64,000 nucleotides of DNA, taken from positions 8,402,995-8,466,994 of the forward strand of contig NC_030680.2 in the NCBI RefSeq assembly GCF_000004195.4. The letters run 5' to 3'. This document shows, piece after piece, positions 1 through 11,929 of this stretch. The stretch comes from Xenopus tropicalis (taxonomy: Eukaryota > Chordata > Amphibia > Anura > Pipidae). The notes beneath the pieces were generated by a model that saw only the letters and a program-made list of their open reading frames with translations, had not been told where the DNA came from and did not search any database. Position 1 is the stretch's first letter; every line of letters begins with the position of its first letter. The position numbers and the translations under genes are program-made.

Positions 1-163
1 CTTGCAGGGCCCCCCACCTGACGTCCTCCCCTTTTAATTTAACGCATCAGGGGAGGAGTGGTTGGGCAGGGGGAGCACAGGCACTATACAGGCCAGCAGG
101 GCCCACTAGAGCCGGGGCCCACCGGGATGTTTCCTGGTGTCCCGGCGGCCCAGTCACACCCTG
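1..163 (-). mobile_element. hAT-like GGGCCC-rich dispersed element, cut by window edge
   Basis: Read on the minus strand from 163, it starts CAGGGTGTGACTGGGCC and matches the element at 33078-33337 along most of its length, including the GTGGGCCCC and ACGTCAGGTGGGGG blocks. The copy at 33078 has terminal inverted repeats and an 8-bp duplication, so this is a second copy of the same non-autonomous hAT-like family. The far end lies outside the window. Confidence 0.6.
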
Positions 164-165
164 TA

Positions 166-614
166 TAGTGATGAGCGAATTTTTTCACCAGGCATGGATT
201 TGCAGCAAATTTCCGCATTTCACAGCAAATTTCCGCATTTCGCCATTGGCGAATTGTTTCGCGAAACTTCCGTGAAAATTTGCAGCAGAAAAATTCATTG
301 CGCAGATTTTTTTTTCTTGCGTGTCAAAAAGGGAGTGGTCGCATAAAAAAGGGTGGGGTCACATCAAATTGGGTGTGGTCACGCCAAAAAAGGGCACAGA
401 TGCATCAAAAAAGGGCGCGAGCGCATCAAAAAGCGGCGCAGTCAAGTAAAAATAAAGGCACGGCCGCGTCAAAAAGCGTGGCCGACAAAAAAAATAGATG
501 CGAGCAACAAAAAAGACACGGGCGACAAAAAGATTGCACGACAAATGCCTTTTGGGAATTTTCTTGCCGTTTCGTGAATTTAATGGCGAAATGGGACAGA
601 TTCGCTCATCACTA
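166..614 (+). mobile_element. hAT MITE, TAGTGATGAGCGAA family
   Basis: Terminal inverted repeats TAGTGATGAGCGAAT (166-180) and its complement (600-614) bound a non-coding element. The left part has the family's conserved block (CAGGCATGGATTTGCAGC, then a TTTCGCCATTGGCGAATTG-like block). The middle is a degenerate run of GTCGCGTCAAAAAGGGCG-like units. The right end carries the GGGACAGATTCGCTCATCACT block. It abuts the end of the hAT-like element at 163, and no clean duplication is visible. The superfamily assignment comes from better-preserved copies at 52407 and 54054. Confidence 0.75.
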
Positions 615-1910
615 GTAATATATACCCACATACATATGATTGGGGGTTCTCTTGCAAAGCACAATAAGAAGGTATAGATTATTATACATAGAGAGCATAT
701 TTGTTCATTTTGGTCAGTACAGTGTCCAGTTATGGATTTTGTTATCATGTGCATTATTATGTATAGGTTTGAGCTTCCTTTAGCCTAGGCAGTACAGTAT
801 GAAGTTAGAGTTTACTGTGTCCACAATATATTCTTATTGTAGACATAGGAGGTGGAACTGCCACATTTTCCCTTAGGCGGTACAGAACAAAGCACAGAGC
901 ATTTCTTCTTTGTATATCTGTGTATATCTGTGTATATCTGTGTATATCTGTGTATATCTGTGTATATCTGTGTATATCTGTGTATATCTGTGTATAGGGG
1001 CAGTGACATGTTAGTTCTCTCAGTACAATATGGCAATAAAATGCAGTCATTGATATAACAAGGGCAGCGTTGAACCCAGCACAAAACCCACCTTTTCATT
1101 TACCCTTTGCCTGTGTCCCCTTTGGAACCCCTTCACCCTAAGATGCAAACAATGACATCCAGGGATAGAGAAGGTGACAGGTTTAATTACTGATCGAGGT
1201 ACAGAGACATTAACATGAATGCATTAACTTACCAACCAAAATGTTTACAACTTAGAATGTGTATAATTTACCATATAATATAGAATATATAGGGGAAAAA
1301 CCCTTTTCACAAAATGCTTGCCAACAGCAACTGTTAAACACTTTCCTGGGCTACCTGGCAAGCCGGCCACTCAAGCCGGTCAGATGGGCAAGTGAAACCA
1401 GGTAACCAAGTGTCACCCTCTTACGGTACCCATGCCCGTCACAAGCCCGCCATCACTACCTGTTGGCTACTTAGCCATAACAATCCATGGCCATAGGCCC
1501 CCAGGGCAAGCATTCCACCACCTGCTGAGGCCCAAGAACCCATATGGACCCCCACGTCCAGTTACCCCAATCTGATCCACAAGGTGGGTGGACGGGATGG
1601 AGCTCCGGATCTGGCAAAATTGTGCGATCCTTCACTTCCTGCCACAGTTAGATCTTTCTAGCCCACCTTTCCCCAACCTCTGATGTCTCTTCCTGCCCTC
1701 CTTCCTAGCCCTGTCACTGTCCTCCTTCCTGTACTCTTATATCCTGGGATCAAGGTCCTTACCAGCCTTCCCTCATCTATCTAAGACGCTGTCTGGGCAC
1801 TGTCTGTGTCCATGCTGTCCATGTCTGGAAGAAGTTGGCAACATGAGAGCCCTTATTTTATATGAAGAATATAATGGAAAGGAACTTCTCTAACAAGGTT
1901 AGTAAACACC
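615..1910. other. Non-coding stretch, no element recognised
   Basis: Apart from the decamer array at 911-996, I see no gene, terminal repeats or recognisable transposon. Four short CAGTACA-type motifs recur between about 710 and 1030. A mixed-composition block with CCGG and CCC runs (1330-1800) could be an old repeat but matches nothing else in the window. Confidence 0.4.
911..996 (+). repeat. 10-bp tandem repeat (TGTATATCTG)n
   Basis: About 8.6 perfect copies of the decamer TGTATATCTG. Perfect copies imply recent slippage. Short open frames across it on both strands are repeat artefacts. Confidence 0.95.
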
Positions 1911-2355
1911 TTAAAGAATAAGTAACCGTTTTTTTGTCTATTAATAAAACTACTACTAAACAGCTTCCCAGAATTGCCTACCTTTGTCCCTCTGTTCTTT
2001 CTGACCTGGTTCCTCGGTTACAAGATGCTCGATTCCTCTCCTTCCTTGTTCAGAGTGAAGCCCCGCCCGCACTTCCTGTTCAGGTCTCTCATCAAGAAAT
2101 AAAACCCTGCTAATGCACAGAAGGTATGCGCAGAAGACTCTCCAATTCGACTACAGGTAGTCGATGTAATGAGAGACCTGAACAGGAAGTGGGGGCGGAG
2201 CTTCACTCTGAACAAGGAAGTAGAGGAATCGATCATCTTGTAACCAGGACCAGGAACCAGGTCAGAAAGAACAGGGGGACAAAGGTAGGCAATTCTGGGA
2301 AGCTGTTTAGAGTAATTTTATTAATAGAAAAAAAAAAGGTTTACTTATTCTTTAA
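1911..2355. mobile_element. Full-length palindromic TTAA MITE
   Basis: It starts TTAAAGAATAAGTAACC and ends GGTTTACTTATTCTTTAA. The terminal inverted repeats extend inward as a long near-palindrome: CAGCTTCCCAGAATTGCCTAC at 1970-1990 pairs with GTAGGCAATTCTGGGAAGCTG near 2285. TTAA at both ends is typical of piggyBac/Kolobok-mobilised MITEs, including Xenopus T2-like families. The arms of roughly 190 bp would fold into a hairpin if transcribed. There is no coding capacity. Confidence 0.75.
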
Positions 2356-2469
2356 CTTCAATATAATATAGTCTTCCTATTTCTGTGACATTTTGTGGTG
2401 TCTCCAAATTGTCCCTGGGTTACACAAATACAAAATATAGCAATTTCACTCGTCAATAATCAAACATCT

Positions 2470-3600
2470 TTAGACAACTTTATGGCTGCTCAAGGCCCTA
2501 AGCCAGGTCATTCGGTTGATGTCCCACTGAGCGTCCCGCGATGGTAAAGATCTAACCACTCCCGAAATGCTTTTCCATTGGACAACAATAGGAGTCACCG
2601 GGGGAAAGGCCTTCACATCTCTTCGGTTTTCAAAAGTCTTGCGAAGGAAGAAACTTTGCACGACTTTGGAAAACCGAAGCAATTTGAAGGAACGGTTATA
2701 ACAGTGGTTCTCAACCTTCCCAGTGCCGAGACCCTTTAATACAGTTCCTCATGTTGTGGTGACCCCCAACCATAAAATTATTCCTAAGACCATCGGAAAT
2801 ATGTTTTCTGATGGTCTCAGGCGACCCCTGTGAAAGGCACACAGGGGTCCCGACCCACGGGTTGAGAACCACTGACCTAGAGGGCCTTTTATACAAGTAG
2901 AAAACCAAGTATCGGGCCAAGGCCAAGGCCTGCTCAAGGCCCTAAGCCACTTCATTAGGCTGGTGTCCCACTGAGTGTCCCGCGATGATAAAGATCTAAC
3001 CACTCCCGAAATGCCTTTCCATTGGACAACAATAGGAGTCACCAGTGGAAAGGCCTTCACATCTCTTCTGTTTTCCAAAGTCTTGCGAAGGAAGACCCAC
3101 GGGTTGAGAACCGCTGACCTAGAGGGCCTTTTATACAAGTAGAAAACCAAGTATCGAGCCAAGGCCGCGGTTGTGGTGACCCCCAACCATAAAATGATTC
3201 CTAAGACCATCGGAAATATGTGTTTTCCGATGGTCTTAGGCGACCCCTGTGAAAGGGTCGTTCAACCCCCAAAGGGGTCCCGACCCACGGGTTGAGAATC
3301 GCTGACCTAGAGGGCCTTTTATACAAGTAGAAAACCAACTATCGGGCCAATGTCGTGGTTTTGGTGACCCCCAACCATAAAATGATTCCTAAGACCATCG
3401 GAAATATGTGTTTTCCGATGGGCTTAGGCGACCCCTCTGAAAGGGTTGTTCTACCCCCAAAGGGGTCCCGACCCACAGATTGAGAACCGCTGGGTTAGAA
3501 GCTCCTATTGTTGCCAGTGGAAAGGCATTTCGTAGAGGTTAGATCTTTACCATCACGGACGACTAACACGCTCCGTGGGACATCAGCCTTAATCTGGTGA
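2470..3600. repeat. Inverted and direct duplications around a SPIN-like cluster
   Basis: A block with GTAAAGATCTAACCACTCCC (2519-2655) recurs directly at 2961-3090 and in inverted orientation at 3503-3595 (GTTAGATCTTTACCATCACGG). The SPIN-like cluster lies between the inverted arms. The direct copy inside the cluster shows that flanking DNA was captured during amplification. The block is unidentified; it could be the ends of an older palindromic transposon into which SPIN inserted. Confidence 0.65.
2702..3492. mobile_element. SPIN-like hAT MITE, internally amplified
   Basis: The outer ends are CAGTGGTTCTCAACC (2702) and GAGAACCGCTG (ends 3492). The flanks GGTTATAA and GGTTAGAA agree at 7 of 8 bases, as expected for an aged hAT duplication. 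Inside are several partial copies with the SPIN signature (GTGGTGACCCCCAACCATAA, AAGACCATCGGAAATATG, GGGGTCCCGACCCACGGG). A ~187-bp unit starting ACCTAGAGGGCC and ending in the SPIN terminus repeats with ends at 3115, about 3305 and 3492. A complete single copy is at 53340-53536. Confidence 0.75.
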
Positions 3601-3939
3601 TGTTTGATGTATCCTAATGGCACCATTTACTTTGGGTACAGTGTCCCTTGATAGATGAACACGGGCGGTATTTTGCTGCCATATCATCCTAAATGTCAGC
3701 GTAACATTAGGAAAGCAATTTTCCTACTGCAGTTACAAAGGCAAACGTCTGTCGGCTTCAGTGGCGCAACACAGACAAAACTCAATTAAAATGAAAAAAA
3801 AAAAAGAGAAAAAATCAATTAACATTTAAAGTGTGACTTTCCCTGTTGGTCTTGAGGATTTTTTGGTTCCTGCTTTTGATACCCTTGACCGTCACTAATT
3901 CTTACAAGTTCTCACTAACATAACAGTATATTTAATGAT
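3596..3939. other. Unique non-coding DNA
   Basis: No gene or repeat family recognised. It contains an A-rich run near 3791-3815. Confidence 0.4.
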
Positions 3940-5160
3940 ACGGGTATGGGATCCCTTATACGGAAACCCGTTATCCAGAAAGTTCCGAATTACAGAAAGG
4001 CCATCTCCCATAGACTCCATTATAAGCAAATAATTCTAATTTTTAAAAATCATTTCCTTTTTCCCTGTAATAATAAAACAGTACCTGTACTTGATCCCAA
4101 CTAAGATATAATTACCCCTTATTGGGGGCAGAACAGCCCTATTGGGTTTATTTCATGGTTAAATGATTCCCTTTTCTCTGTAATAATAAAACAGTACCTG
4201 TACTTGATCCCAACTAAGATATAATTACCCCTTATTGGGGGCAGAACAGCCCTATTGGGTTTATTTAATGGTTAAATGATTCCCTTTTCTCTGTAATAAT
4301 AAAACAGTACCTGTACTTGATCCAAACTAAGATATAATTACCCCTTATTGGGGGCAGAATAATCCTATTGGGTTTATTTAATGGTTAAATGATTCCCTTT
4401 TCTCTGTAATAATAAAACAGTACCTGTACTTGATCCAAACTAAGATATAATTACCCCTTATTGGGGGCAGAACAGCCCTATTGGGTTTATTTCATGGTTA
4501 AATGATTCCCTTTTCTCTGTAATAATAAAACAGTACCTGTACTTGATCCCAACTAAGATATAATTACCCCTTATTGGGGCAGAACAGCCCTATTGGGTTT
4601 ATTTCATGGTTAAATGATTCCCTTTTCTCTGTAATAATAAAACAGTACCTGTACTTGATCCCAACTAAGATATAATTACCCCTTATTGGGGCAGAACAGC
4701 CCTATTGGGTTTATTTAATGGTTAAATGATTCCCTTTTCTCTGTAATAATAAAACAGTACCTGTACTTGATCCCAACTAAGATATAATTACCCCTTATTG
4801 GGGGCAGAACAGCCCTATTGGGTTTATTTAATGGTTAAATGATTCCCTTTTCTCTGTAATAATAAAACAGTACCTGTACTTGATCCCAACTAAGATATAA
4901 TTACCCCTTATTGGGGCAGAACAGCCCTATTGGGTTTATTTCATGGTTAAATGATTCCCTTTTCTCTGTAATAATAAAACAGTACCTGTACTTGATCCCA
5001 ACTAAGATATAATTACCCCTTATTGGGGCAGAACAGCCCTATTGGGTTTATTTCATGGTTAAATGATTCCCTTTTCTCTGTAATAATAAAACAGTACCTG
5101 TACTTGATCCCAACTAAGTTATAACTACCCTATTGGGTTTCATGATTAATCTGGAAAGTC
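3940..5160 (+). mobile_element. MITE (TACAGGTATGGGATCC type) with 112/113-bp array, locus 1
   Basis: The left terminus is ACGGGTATGGGATCCC (3940), followed by the family body (GGCCATCTCCCATAGACTCC). Then come about ten copies of a 112/113-bp monomer containing CAGTACCTGTACTTGATCCC and CCCCTTATTGGGGGCAGAAC. The right MITE end is missing; the array decays into unique sequence near 5130-5160. Tandem repeats carried by a MITE are reported in Xenopus (Xmix/Xstir type); that name is from memory and unverified here. Confidence 0.85.
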
Positions 5161-6139
5161 ACTATAGCTTTCCCTTGATGTAGGTGCAATAGTTGCCCTA
5201 GGGCCATCTCTGAAATGGGGCAAATACAGGTCTCATTTACTGCCCACCAGATATCAAGTCCCGTTCTTTCTGTGTCATACTTTTCCTTTATTGCGTTTTG
5301 TACCTATAAAAATCCAATACCAATATAATTCAGCGCCATATTGTTCATAAACATGACCAGCTGCAGAAGTCTAGTCGATGAACAGGATATTAATGTCTCC
5401 CTGGGATATGGTTTTGACGTCTTGACTTTTTTTTTTCTTCTTCAGGCTTATGATTAAAAGAAACCCAAGGCAACTCTGCCTCTCTATATATAAACCACAC
5501 AGTAGGGGTTTTCAGAGTATTTTGCTTTTTAACTGTTTTGGTTGACATCATAATATGGTTTTAGACCATATTCTAGAATTAATTGGTGCACAGTAGGATT
5601 AATACTAGATCTAACAATACCAAAGCCAATCAGTTATTCATAGAAACCATCTTCACCTTTGGACCCTACCATTGCTGTAGAGATAAAGTAAGGTTAATTA
5701 ATGTATCTGGCACCCCCCCCAATTGAAATGAATACGGTGTCAGTTACAGATAGAGCAGTTGTTAGTGTTCATTCGGCTCAGCGTGGTGCAACATGAAACA
5801 CCCTTTCTCCATGGGAGCGAATGGCTTTGCAATATGTGAGATAGAGCTCGCCATTAAATCTGGAATCGTGGGTACATTGCATGCATAAATACATTCCCTA
5901 CCATATGTGTAAGTCATGGTCAGAATTTCCAATGGGATAAAAATAAAGAAAAACCTCAACTTGGTTTGAAATAAAAAAAAAAATAAAGTCTGAGCTGTAG
6001 CGTTGCTTCTACAAGCCTTTTCTATACATTTCAGAAAAGCTGCAATTGCCTGTTAGGGTTATTTATTTATTGCCTGCTCCTACATTTCCCGAGCTGTTCT
6101 CAAGTCTATGTTTCATATTGCTGGCTCTATGGGGAGAAG
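5161..6139. other. Unique non-coding DNA
   Basis: No credible open frame, RNA gene or repeat boundary. AT-rich, with short homopolymers near 5427 and 5972. Confidence 0.4.
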
Positions 6140-8340
6140 CAGAAAACAAACCAACTAATGATGTTCCACAGGGTTCAGCTGCCTCATCCGTTATTCCATA
6201 TTAGAATGTATAGGGGTGAAGGCACAAAGGTTCCCAAGGTCTAGCAGATGTTTGTGATGACAGAGCTGACAAGTAAAGTCTACTTACTGACTGGTTGGCA
6301 CACAAAACACACCAACTAATGATGTTCCATAAGGTGCCTCATCCGTTACTCCATATTAGAATGTATAGGGGTGAAGGCACAAAGGTTCCCAAGGTCTAGC
6401 AGATGTTTGTGATGACAGAGCTGACAAGTAAAGTCTACTTACTGACTGGTTGGCACACAGAACACACCAACTAATGATGTTCCACAGGGTTCAGCTGCCT
6501 CATCCGTTATTCCATATTAGAATGTATAGGGGTGAAGGCACAAAGGTTCCCAAGGTCTAGCAGATGTTTGTGATGACAGAGCTGACAAGTAAAGTCTACT
6601 TACTGACTGGTTGGCACACAGAACACACCAACTAATGATGTTCCACAGGGTTCAGCTGCCTCATCCGTTATTCCATATTAGAATGTATAGGGGTGAAGGC
6701 ACAAAGGTTCCCAAGGTCTAGCAGATGTTTGTGATGACAGAGCTGACAAGTAAAGTCTACTTACTGACTGGTTGGCACACAAAACACACCAACTAATGAT
6801 GTTCCATAAGGTGCCTCATCCGTTACTCCATATTAGAATGTATAGGGGTGAAGGCACAACAGTTTCCCAGGTCTACAGGTGACAAAAGGAACTAGGGGAG
6901 TCTTGCAACAAGGTCAAGGTTTTATGTGGGCTTCCCTAGGATAACAGAGAGTAAATGGGCAGTTTCCAGACAGAACACACCAACTAATGATGTTCCATAA
7001 GATTCAGCTGCCTCATCCATTACTCCATATTAGAATGTATAGGGGTGAAGGCACAACCGTTTCCCAGGTCTACAGGTGACAAAAGGAACAAAAGGAACCA
7101 GAGAAGTCTTGCAACAAGGTCAAGGTCGTATGTGGGCTGCCCTAGGATAACAGAGAGCAAATGGGCAGTTTCCAGACAGAACAAACCAACTAATGATGTT
7201 CCATAAGGTTCCGCTGCCTCATCTATTACTCCATATTAGAATGTATAGGGGTGAAGGCACAACAGTTTCCCAGGTCTACAGGTGACAAAAGGAACCAGGG
7301 AAGGTCAAGGTCGTATGTGGGCTGCCCTAGGATAACAGAGAGCAAATGGGCAGCTTCTGCACAGAACAAACTAACTAATGATGTTCCATAAGGTTCAGCT
7401 GCCTCATCCAATATTCCATATTAGAATGTATAGGGGTGAAGGCACAAAGGTTCCCAGGTCTAGCAGATGTTTGTAATGACAGAGCTGACAAGTAAAGTCT
7501 ACTTATTGACTGGTAGCGACATTGAACACACCAACTAATGATGTTCCATAAGGTTCAGCTGCCTCATCCGTTACTCCATATTAGAATGTATAGGGGTTAA
7601 GGCCCAACAGTTTCCCAGGTCTAGTAGATATTTATGATGAAAGAGCTAACCAGTAAAGTCTACTTACTGACTGGTTTCTATGGGTTACAAGACTTGTTTC
7701 AAACTTTAACAATGTTTCTTTTGTTTTGTACTGAACCCTTGACCACTAGGGTGCCGTTATGTCTTCAAGTTGAGGAAAGGAACAAGGGAAGTCTTGCAAC
7801 AAGGTCAAGGTCATGGATAACAGAGAGCAAATGGGCAGTTTCCACACAGAACACACAGCTGCCTCATCCATTACTCCATATTAGAATGTATAGGGGTGAA
7901 GGCACAACAGTTTCCCAGGTCTAAAGGTGACAAAAGGAACAAGGGACGTCTTGCAACAAGGTCAAGGTCGTATGTGGGCTGCCCAAGGATAACAGAGAGC
8001 AAATGGGCAGTTTCCACAAAGAACGCATTAACTATTAATGTTCCATAAGGTTCAGCTGCCTCATCCATTACTCCATATTAGAATGTATAGGGGTGAAGGC
8101 ACAAAGCTTTCCCAGGTCTAGCAGATGTTTGTCATGACAGAGATGACCAGTAAAGTCTACTTACTGACTGGTTGCTATGGGTTACAAGACTTGTTTCAAA
8201 CTTTAAACCTCCTTTTGTTTTGTGCTGAGCCCTGTACCACTAGGGCGCCGTTATGTCGTAAAGTTGACAAAAGGAACCGGGGAAGTCTAACAAGCATCAA
8301 GTCATGTTATAGTCATATGTAGGCTGTCCTAGGGTTCAAG
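6140..8340. repeat. Tandem array of ~155-165-bp units, diverged
   Basis: Repeated blocks CCAACTAATGATGTTCCA, CAGCTGCCTCATCCGTTA and TTAGAATGTATAGGGGTGAAG recur at roughly 155-165-bp spacing. Two unit types alternate: one has TGACAGAGCTGACAAGTAAAG, the other GGTGACAAAAGGAAC with GGATAACAGAGAGCAAATGG. Copies near 7630 and 8120 carry an extra segment (CTATGGGTTACAAGACTTG). Short frames at 7226-7411 and 7871-8068 are repeat shadows. Confidence 0.85.
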
Positions 8341-9360
8341 AGAACAAATATCACTTCTAGGTGTAAAACATTTTTTTTTTGTACATAAATCCAGAGAGGC
8401 CACAATTTTACTAAACCATTGAACATTTGGACATTAATTTAACAACGATTTTCAGAAGTTCAGTTTCCAATGGCAACCAATGGCCTTCTAGAGGTATAAT
8501 GATGAAATCAACCAAATTGGTTGGTCTAGGCATATCAAGTATCTCGGAGTCTGGCATTTACCTGGCGTTCTATTTCCAAAAGCCCAACGTGGGCATCTCT
8601 TTTTGACTGTTAGCAGCCATCTTTGTTATTCTTCTTACAAAGAAAATCGTTAGAGTGAAACAAGTCCTATCTCCTGGCAGCCTTCTCCAATGACTCAAGG
8701 GACCAACCTTAAGGGCAAAGTCATTATATTGAACTGTAAAGAACTATATGAAAAGCTGAAGTAGACAGACCCTGGGGTATCGCTTCTACACCAAAAATAG
8801 TTTATTGGCCTTGAGATATTGTATCTCTATTTAGGTTGTCTCTAAAGCAATAACCAGTTTGGGGGGGGGGCAGGGGGTAGTTGAAGTTTTTGAAATATTA
8901 TCCTGGTATAGAATCTTGCTGTTCGACTGCGCCCCCTAGTTTTGCTATAGAAGTTGGCAAAAATAATAATTATAGATGCAAGGAAATTCACCAATTAGAA
9001 TTCTACTGATCAAAAACTTCATTATAAATGCAGAAGAAGTGACCAATGAGAATGCTGATTCCCAGCACTGTGTCAGGCCCCTTGCTGGTACCTTACATAT
9101 AGAGATAATGATGGCATTTTCCCCTCATTATATGGCACAGGAATCAGACATGGGGATAAAGGGACAGACTTGTTCAGTGCTGGGAAACTGGGTTTAATGC
9201 TCCCAACTCCAATTGCAGGAACAGAGAACATGGAGCCGGATTTATACAGATCAGCTGGGATTCTCATTGGGGGATTTTTTGCATATTAAAGCAGTCGCTG
9301 GCTGTGGGGATTTGGGGGAAGTTTTATTGGGCAATATTGCTTTAAGAATACAACCCTGAT
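8341..9360. other. Unique non-coding DNA with a poly-G run
   Basis: No gene or transposon recognised. There is a G-rich run around 8861-8878. Mixed AT-rich sequence otherwise. Confidence 0.4.
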
Positions 9361-9437
9361 GTTGCTGGACTACAGCTCCCAGCATGCCTCACCCTTCATT
9401 ATATGTTACATTATTCTGGGATTTGTAGTCCAGCAAC
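9361..9437. repeat. Hairpin repeat with a ZNF143-like motif
   Basis: The arms GTTGCTGGACTACAGCTCCC (from 9361) and CTGGGATTTGTAGTCCAGCA (from 9416) form an imperfect inverted repeat around a ~33-bp loop. The left arm holds ACTACAGCTCCCAGCATGCC (9369-9388), which fits the published ZNF143/Staf consensus (ACTACAnnTCCCAGnATGC). It is probably a small MITE that carries the motif. Confidence 0.6.
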
Positions 9438-9935
9438 AGCTGAGTAAAGTTTGGTTGAGCCGCGCTGTGCCGCAGGGTTTATATCTCCTTTAATTAAATC
9501 CTAAATCAACTGGCTTGCATTTGTCTATTATGGATTATAAAATCCAATTATTTCCTCCAATAAAGGAGTTCTTTACATCAAACTGCTTAGCATGTTTCGC
9601 ATGACATTTTACATAGGGTTAATCAGAATTCTATAGTCGACACGCCGCCGACTGCCGCACGAATCACCCGTAGACGCGCTCGTCGTACAATAGAATCGGC
9701 AGATTAGGAACACATTTCAAATCACCGTGAAGTTGTCAAGGATGGAAATGGGATGCTAAGTACCTGGTGGTGTATTAGATTGGAATCAGTGGCCCGGAGC
9801 AGGAACAGATTTCATATGCGATCTGTCAGAAAAGACAGAAATGTGACATTACATTATCCTAGAAAAAACACTTCTTTACATTGCATTCGTATATTTGTCA
9901 CTCTCTGATGCCAGTGACTGTTAATATGGTTTCCC
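9438..9935. other. Unique AT-rich island, candidate conserved non-coding DNA
   Basis: No repeat signature. Dense homeodomain-type motifs occur at 9490-9600 (TAATTAAATC, ATGGATTATAAAATCC, CCAATTATTT), then a CpG-rich patch near 9640-9690. Regulatory function is inference only. Confidence 0.3.
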
Positions 9936-10725
9936 TTAAAGCAATACTGTCATGGGGAAATCTTTTTTTCAAAACCCATCAGTTAATAGAGATTCTCCCC
10001 CTCCCCTCCCAAAAATGGAAGAGATAGCAGCTCCCAGTAGGTATCAGAATAGCACTCAATAGTAAGAAATCCAAGTCCGGCTTGGGACTCCTCCAGTTAC
10101 ATGGGAGTAGGAGAAACAATAGGTTAGCTGAAAGCAGTTCTAATGTGTAGCACTGGTTCCTTCTGAAAGCTCAGACTCAGGCACACTTTACTGCTGCGCT
10201 GCAAGTTGGAGTGATATCCCCCCCCTCACCCCCAGCAGCCGATCAGCAGAACAATGGGAAGGGAGCAAGATAGCAGCTCCCAGTAGGTATAAGAATAGCA
10301 CTCAATAGTAAGAAATCCAAGTCCGGCTTGGGACTCCTCCAGTTACATGGGAGTAGGAGAAACAATAGGTTAGCTGAAAGCAGTTCTAATGTGTAGCGCT
10401 GGCTGAAAGCTCAGACTCAGGCACACTTTACTGCTGCGCTGTAAGTTGGAGTGATATCCCCCCCTCACTCCCAGCAGCCGATCAGCAGAACAATGGGAAG
10501 GGAGCAAGATAGCAGCTCCCAGTAGGTATCAGAATAGCACTCAATAGTAAGAAATCCAAGTCCGGCTTGGGACTCCTCCAGTTACATGGGAGTAGGAGAA
10601 ACAATAGGTTAGCTGAAAGCAGTTCTAATGTGTAGTGCTGGCTGAAAGCTCAGACTCAGGCACACTTTACTGCTGCGCTGCAAGTTGGAGTGATAGCCCC
10701 CCCTCAGACTCAGGCACAATGCACT
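9936..10725 (-). mobile_element. TTAA MITE end carrying a ~240-bp tandem array
   Basis: TTAAAGCAATACTGTCATGG at 9936 is a TTAA-type MITE terminus. About three units of 239-246 bp follow (spacing of TAGCAGCTCCCAGTAGG at 10025, 10271 and 10510). The same monomer in opposite orientation fills 37455-38741, where the mirrored end CCCATGACAGTGTTCCTTTAA is present. The right terminus is lost here. Confidence 0.8.
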
Positions 10726-11062
10726 GGAGGGGTTTGTTACAGTGAGAGCTGTGAAGTTGTGGGATTCCCTCCCTGAATCAGTCGTACTGGCTGATACATT
10801 ATATCGCTTCAAGAAGGAGCTGGTTGGGTATTTAGCAAGTGAGGGAATACAGGGTTATGGGAGATAGTTAACCCAGGGACTGGTCCGATTGCCATCTTGG
10901 AGTCAGGAAGGAATTTTTTCCCCTATTGGGCAAATTAGAGAGGCTTCAGGTGGGCTTTTTGCCTTCCTCTGGATCAACTGGCAGTTAGGCAGGTTATATA
11001 TAGGCATTATGGTTAAACGTGATGAACGTGTGTCTTTTTTCAACCCAACTAACTATGTTACT
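10726..11062 (+). mobile_element. 5'-truncated LINE 3' end (L2/CR1-type)
   Basis: Non-coding tail of a LINE, with GCTGTGAAGTTGTGGGATTC, TTGGAGTCAGGAAGGAATTT and TTTTTGCCTTCCTCTGGATC. It ends in the tandem octamer-like tail ATGTTACTATGTTACC. I recognise it as the 3' region of the family whose reverse-transcriptase C-terminus is at 32515. No coding part remains. 5' truncation with a short repeated tail is typical of L2/CR1-clade elements. Confidence 0.65.
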
Positions 11063-11084
11063 ATGTTACCATGTATCTTTCTCA

Positions 11085-11085
11085 G

Positions 11086-11121
<36 letters not shown>

Positions 11122-11476
11122 CCTCCCTCTATCCCATCTCTCTCTCTCTCTCTCAGCCTCCCTCTATCCCATTCCTCTCTCTCTCCCTCCCTCCCTCTCT
11201 CCTCCCTCTCTGTCTCTCTTTCTCTCTCAAATCAAATTAAATGAGCTTTATTGGCAGGACCAAATACATTTAGCATTGCCAAAGCAGGTATAGGGTGCAA
11301 TGGGTGGGGTTAGGGGGTCATTATATGGGAATGGTGGGGGGTTAAGGGGGTGGGCATATGGGGTCAGTATATGGGAATAGGGGGGGTATAAGGGGTGGGG
11401 ATATGGGGTCAGTATATGGGGACAGGGGAAAGTCCTGTCTCTCTCAGTCTTTCTCTCTCAGCCTCCCTCTATCCCA

Positions 11477-11532
<56 letters not shown>

Positions 11533-11571
11533 ACAGCCTCACTCTACCCCATCCCTTTCTTTCCCCCCCCC
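11085..11571 (+). repeat. CT-rich microsatellites flanking a G-rich minisatellite
   Basis: (CT)n with CCCTCTATCCCA interruptions covers 11085-11230 and 11441-11550. Between them, 11290-11430 repeats a GGGGTCAGTATATGGG-like unit with long G runs. The pyrimidine and G-rich tracts lie on the same strand. Serine/leucine frames here are artefacts. Confidence 0.9.
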
Positions 11572-11929
11572 CAGTTTAAAAGCCCCCCAGTAATCTCCTA
11601 CAGGCCGGCATTAAACGTACAAGACCAAGCGGAGCTGGGAATCAGACATTGGGGGAGAAGTATCTTTGTTGAGCACATTTTCCAATTTAAAGTGGATTAC
11701 CCAGCAATTCAGCGAGTGTTTTGTCTCCCGGACCCTGACACGGCGACCTCTCAGGGTTTATTTATTTGATTCAGACTTTTTAATCTTCTGTACTTTACAG
11801 CGATGCGGCGAAGGGAACATTTTTTTTTTCAGCATTTTATTTCACTTTTTTGGTTTTGCTTGAGAAGCCGGGGATTTGTTCTCTAAAAACTAAAAGAAGG
11901 ATTAAAATTTTTGTGGTTTTATCTTTTTT
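11572..11929. other. Unique non-coding DNA
   Basis: No gene or repeat recognised. T-rich near 11817-11860 and 11920-11940. Confidence 0.35.
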
